Positions 61,678 through 64,000 of a DNA stretch of 64,000 nucleotides are shown here, one piece after another; position 1 is the first letter of the stretch; every line of letters starts with the position of its first letter. The DNA comes from an uncultured Dokdonia sp. (lineage in GTDB: Bacteria; Bacteroidota; Bacteroidia; Flavobacteriales; Flavobacteriaceae), in contig NZ_CALEMI010000050.1 in assembly GCF_937910895.1 (NCBI RefSeq), positions 1 to 64,000 of the forward strand, given 5' to 3'. Both the position numbers and the translations under genes were made by a program. A model generated the notes under the pieces. That model worked only from the letters and a program-made list of their open reading frames with translations, was not told where the DNA came from and did not search any database.

Positions 61678-62118
61678 TTAGTTACTTAAATAGATTTTTA
61701 ATTCTTCCCAGGTATATAAAACCCCTTCCTTTTCTGATTGAATTTTCGCTGCATTTTCTTTACTTTGAAAACTAGTAAGATTTGCTCCCATAGGGCTTGG
61801 TAGGTTCTCGCTTATTAAGAATGTAGCATCTTGCGTTGCAATAAATGCTGTTGGAGCCTCATAGTAATTTGTGAAAACTTCAGCTACTTTAAGTTCTTTA
61901 GTAGCTGTCATATAATTGACCATACACTCTGTGGCGTCAAATTTGAATACTTTCCCCTTATCAGTAATCAATTGGGCTCCATGTATTTTATCAACGATCG
62001 TCATTTTACAAAAATGACAGCCATCATTCCCATAATCTATCTCCTTAGGTCCATTACTACAGCCAATCATGATGAATAATGTGAAAAATACAAAACATAT
62101 TTTGAATCGTGTTTTCAT
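61678..62118 (-). CDS. nosL: NosL-type copper lipoprotein
   Basis: 146 residues; lipobox FIMIGCSNG; copper motif CHFCKMTI (CxxCxM) at about 35, then DATECMVNYM. NosL delivers Cu(I) to apo-NosZ. The start overlaps the stop of the upstream membrane protein by one nt. Confidence 0.92.
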   Translation of the reverse strand: MKTRFKICFVFFTLFIMIGCSNGPKEIDYGNDGCHFCKMTIVDKIHGAQLITDKGKVFKFDATECMVNYMTATKELKVAEVFTNYYEAPTAFIATQDATFLISENLPSPMGANLTSFQSKENAAKIQSEKEGVLYTWEELKIYLSN

Positions 62119-62729
62119 TAGTTTGTTGTTTTAGAACGTTTCCCTATCCAATATGCAATGAGTGTGAATACCATTCCTAATCCCATGAGATACCCTCCCA
62201 ATCGCGGATAGGAATACGCATCAAAGTTTAATAACTTTTGATGTCCAAATAGTGGCGGTTTATAACTCATAGGTGTCCCGTCTGGATTTTGTAGTTTCAT
62301 AATGGCATTCGGGTCGAGATTTGTTCCATAGTCTATCATCCAGGCATTAAAATCATACATTCCCATAATTCCTAAAATGGTCATCAGTACTAGCCATCCT
62401 AAAAACCAGTGGTAACTTACTTTGCCAAAAAAACCTAGAAGTCCTATTAAAAAACCTAACGCAGCCATACTTCCTATAACGATCGGGAATACCGTGAACT
62501 CCCACATTTCATTGGGTTTTGGTATTATTTTCATCCCGATATAGTGGTTAAGCCCATCAATATTTTGAATATCAAATTCGTTCATTCCTTGAATGCCGTT
62601 GATGTAAATATTCATCCCCAAAGGTTCAGGATATTGAGGTGCTCCCAGCATAATATTCCACAACGGGAATTGAAATAAACCCGTTAGTAATAGGGCGCCA
62701 AGGATCATAAGAATACTTGCTTTTTTCAT
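62118..62729 (-). CDS. nos-cluster membrane protein
   Basis: 203 residues from ATG 62729. The frame extends upstream through a palindrome copy (RFRES) to 62786, but the hydrophobic MKKASILMILGALLLTG start is the natural one. Four to five helices with LNHYIGMKIIPKP and GHQKLLNFDAYSYPRLGG. A protein of this type commonly lies between nosZ and nosL in clade II clusters of Bacteroidota; electron transfer or assembly is proposed for such proteins, without firm evidence here. Confidence 0.75.
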   Translation of the reverse strand: MKKASILMILGALLLTGLFQFPLWNIMLGAPQYPEPLGMNIYINGIQGMNEFDIQNIDGLNHYIGMKIIPKPNEMWEFTVFPIVIGSMAALGFLIGLLGFFGKVSYHWFLGWLVLMTILGIMGMYDFNAWMIDYGTNLDPNAIMKLQNPDGTPMSYKPPLFGHQKLLNFDAYSYPRLGGYLMGLGMVFTLIAYWIGKRSKTTN

Positions 62730-62753
62730 TAGAATAAGAGTTGTTGAGGGTAC

Positions 62754-62767
62754 GCTTTCGCGAAAGC
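62754..62767. repeat. 14-bp palindrome, copy 16
   Basis: Perfect copy (within TACGCTTTCGCGAAAGCGTA), 24 nt before the start of the nos membrane protein gene. It opens a spurious N-terminal extension. Confidence 0.9.
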
Positions 62768-62958
62768 GTACTAAGAAAGAATACATATGATACCACTTAG
62801 AATGTAAAATCAGATAAAAGAATTTGAATTATGATGTGTTCAAATGAAATAGAAAATCAAATCATAGCCTTAGTTACGGTTTTATTTTATATTGAAATTT
62901 GAATGCAACAGAAACAAATTATTCATCTTATTTTATGTTTTAAGTGGTATAGTATAAA

Positions 62959-62984
62959 CAGGCAGCACTCTAAAGAACTGCCTG
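62959..62984 (-). terminator. Terminator-like hairpin after nosZ
   Basis: CAGGCAG pairs with CTGCCTG around a 12-nt loop, 19 nt after the nosZ stop on the minus strand. The 216-nt gap between nosZ and the membrane protein gene contains no ORF. Confidence 0.6.
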
Positions 62985-63002
62985 CTTACAACCAACCAAT
63001 CA

Positions 63003-64000
63003 TTAATCTCCATCCAAAGACCAACTTAATTCTATATCAGAATTTGCTGGGGATACTCTGACATATCCTTGCATTTCTTGGTGCAATGCGCTACAAAAAT
63101 CTGTACAGTAAAAAGGCCATACGCCTACTTGTTTTGGCTCCCAAAGAGAACTCTTGGTTTGTCCAGGCATGATGAGTAACTCTGAAGTATTCTGACCTAT
63201 CATAGCAAACCCGTGAGGGACATCAAAATCCTGCTCATGGTTTGTGATATGGAAGTATACTTTGTCTCCCACTTTTACGCCTTCTATATTATCTGGTGTA
63301 AAGTGACTACGGATGGTAGACATATAAATATGCACTTCATTGCCTTTACGTTCTACACGCGCTTGGTCTGGACTGGTTACTGCATACGGATGTTTATTCT
63401 CATCTAATCGGTATAACTTTTTAGACTTAGGCGCTAATATACTCGCAGGAATTCCAGCAGCATAATGCGGTTCACCGTGGGTAGGAAAGTCATAAAGAAG
63501 TTCCATTTTCTCGCCAGAGATATCATAAATCTGCGCTGAGTGTTCCATCTCTGGCCCTACAGGTAGATATCTATCTTTGGTAATTTTATTTAAGGCTACG
63601 GCATATTTCCCGAAAGGTTTTCTAGAGTTACCACCAGGCACCATAATATGTCCTACTGAATAATAGGTAGGTTTTCTGTCAATTACTTCCCAAGTACCTA
63701 ATTTCCATTTTACGACTTCAGAAGAGATAAAGAAGGTAGTATATGCGTTTCCTTTGCCATCAAACTCGGTGTGAAGAGGTCCTAAACCACCACTTTTTAC
63801 CGTACCAGCGAGTACATCTTCAAATTTCAGAATCGGAATCCCATACGCTTCTCCATCAAACTTTTTAGCTTCGATGGCTGCAAGCATTCTGTCAAATGAG
63901 TGTACCGTTAAATCTGCAGAGAGTTTACCATTACCTATAATATATTCTCCAGAAGGATCTACATCACAACCATGAGGTGATTTTGGCGTAGGTAAAAAGA
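63003..64000 (-). CDS. nosZ: Nitrous-oxide reductase NosZ, C-terminal part
   Basis: About 332 codons, open to the right edge, so the start is outside. SPHGCDVDPSGEYIIGNGKL (beta-propeller/CuZ domain) and the CuA domain WPFYCTDFCSALHQEMQGY (C-x3-C-x3-H) with VPHGFAMIG are clear. It reduces N2O to N2 in the periplasm. Bacteroidota enzymes belong to clade II, usually Sec-exported; the signal peptide is not visible. Upstream regulation cannot be assessed. Confidence 0.95.
   Translation of the reverse strand, partial: FLPTPKSPHGCDVDPSGEYIIGNGKLSADLTVHSFDRMLAAIEAKKFDGEAYGIPILKFEDVLAGTVKSGGLGPLHTEFDGKGNAYTTFFISSEVVKWKLGTWEVIDRKPTYYSVGHIMVPGGNSRKPFGKYAVALNKITKDRYLPVGPEMEHSAQIYDISGEKMELLYDFPTHGEPHYAAGIPASILAPKSKKLYRLDENKHPYAVTSPDQARVERKGNEVHIYMSTIRSHFTPDNIEGVKVGDKVYFHITNHEQDFDVPHGFAMIGQNTSELLIMPGQTKSSLWEPKQVGVWPFYCTDFCSALHQEMQGYVRVSPANSDIELSWSLDGD

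Noticed and set aside
54-62767. CRISPR array made by the repeated palindrome
   Set aside because: Copies are kilobases apart, are not in tandem with regular spacers, and no cas gene is present.
62787-63002. FNR-like box in front of the nos genes
   Set aside because: No TGAYN4RTCA with a -7 element at 23 nt is present before 62729. The nosZ promoter is outside the window, so nothing can be said of it.

Overview
The window looks like the chromosome of a marine Bacteroidota bacterium of the Flavobacteriaceae (Dokdonia/Krokinobacter-like by general impression). The DNA is AT-rich, ribosome binding sites are weak and A-rich, promoters carry the Bacteroidota -7 element TAnnTTTG, many lipoproteins and beta-barrels are encoded, and a clade II-type nitrous oxide reductase cluster lies at the right edge. 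No tRNA, rRNA, insertion sequence or CRISPR array was recognised. A 14-bp palindrome (GCTTTCGCGAAAGC) is scattered through the window, inside and between genes. A second, composite version has a different palindrome nested inside it.

Layout. (1) 1-3176, minus: an M90/MtfA-like peptidase fragment, a small SH3-like protein and an O-antigen-ligase/TPR membrane protein. (2) 3358-6049, plus: two DUF4331 proteins and a TPR lipoprotein. (3) 6174-8384, minus: a HEAT-like protein, a metzincin-type protease and a repeat protein, followed at 8527-9854 by an anti-sigma/ECF sigma pair. (4) 9930-11894, minus: a leucine-rich-repeat lipoprotein, an envelope protein and a tiny coupled ORF. (5) 11976-14315, plus: a GH113-like glycoside hydrolase. 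(6) 14450-14620, minus: a double-glycine-leader, Cys-rich RiPP-like precursor found by direct reading. (7) 14992-33995, minus: about 19 kb of mostly uncharacterised genes. They comprise secreted trimeric fibre-like proteins with S74 autochaperone or tail-collar domains, a beta-propeller protein, a Kelch-like protein, 1186- and 728-residue proteins and a DUF6603-like protein. This is the best candidate for an undescribed system.

(8) 34314-57861: a stress/dormancy island. It holds eight tandem-domain universal stress proteins, a ribosome hibernation factor, Hsp20, an Mla-type lipid transport operon, a release-factor-like protein, an ATP-cone/nuclease protein, a beta-CASP RNase, TerB-like proteins, deoC/deoD, D-lactate dehydrogenase, a PAS histidine kinase and a receiver-CRP/FNR hybrid regulator. 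Twelve transcription units here share an FNR-like palindrome TGA(T/C)N4(A/G)TCA placed exactly 23 nt before a -7 element TAnnTTTG/A. All twelve span 43 nt, which fits class II activation by a CRP/FNR-family protein. The hybrid regulator at 45389-46435 is the obvious candidate. The spacing also fixes several start codons. (9) 58069-64000, minus: a beta-barrel protein and nosZ (partial)-membrane protein-nosL-nosD-nosF-nosY.

In (8) the genes read as one programme: oxygen or redox sensing leads to ribosome hibernation, protein protection, RNA turnover, nucleoside salvage, envelope lipid maintenance and fermentation. The neighbouring nos genes give an alternative electron acceptor, but no matching box was seen in front of them within the window.
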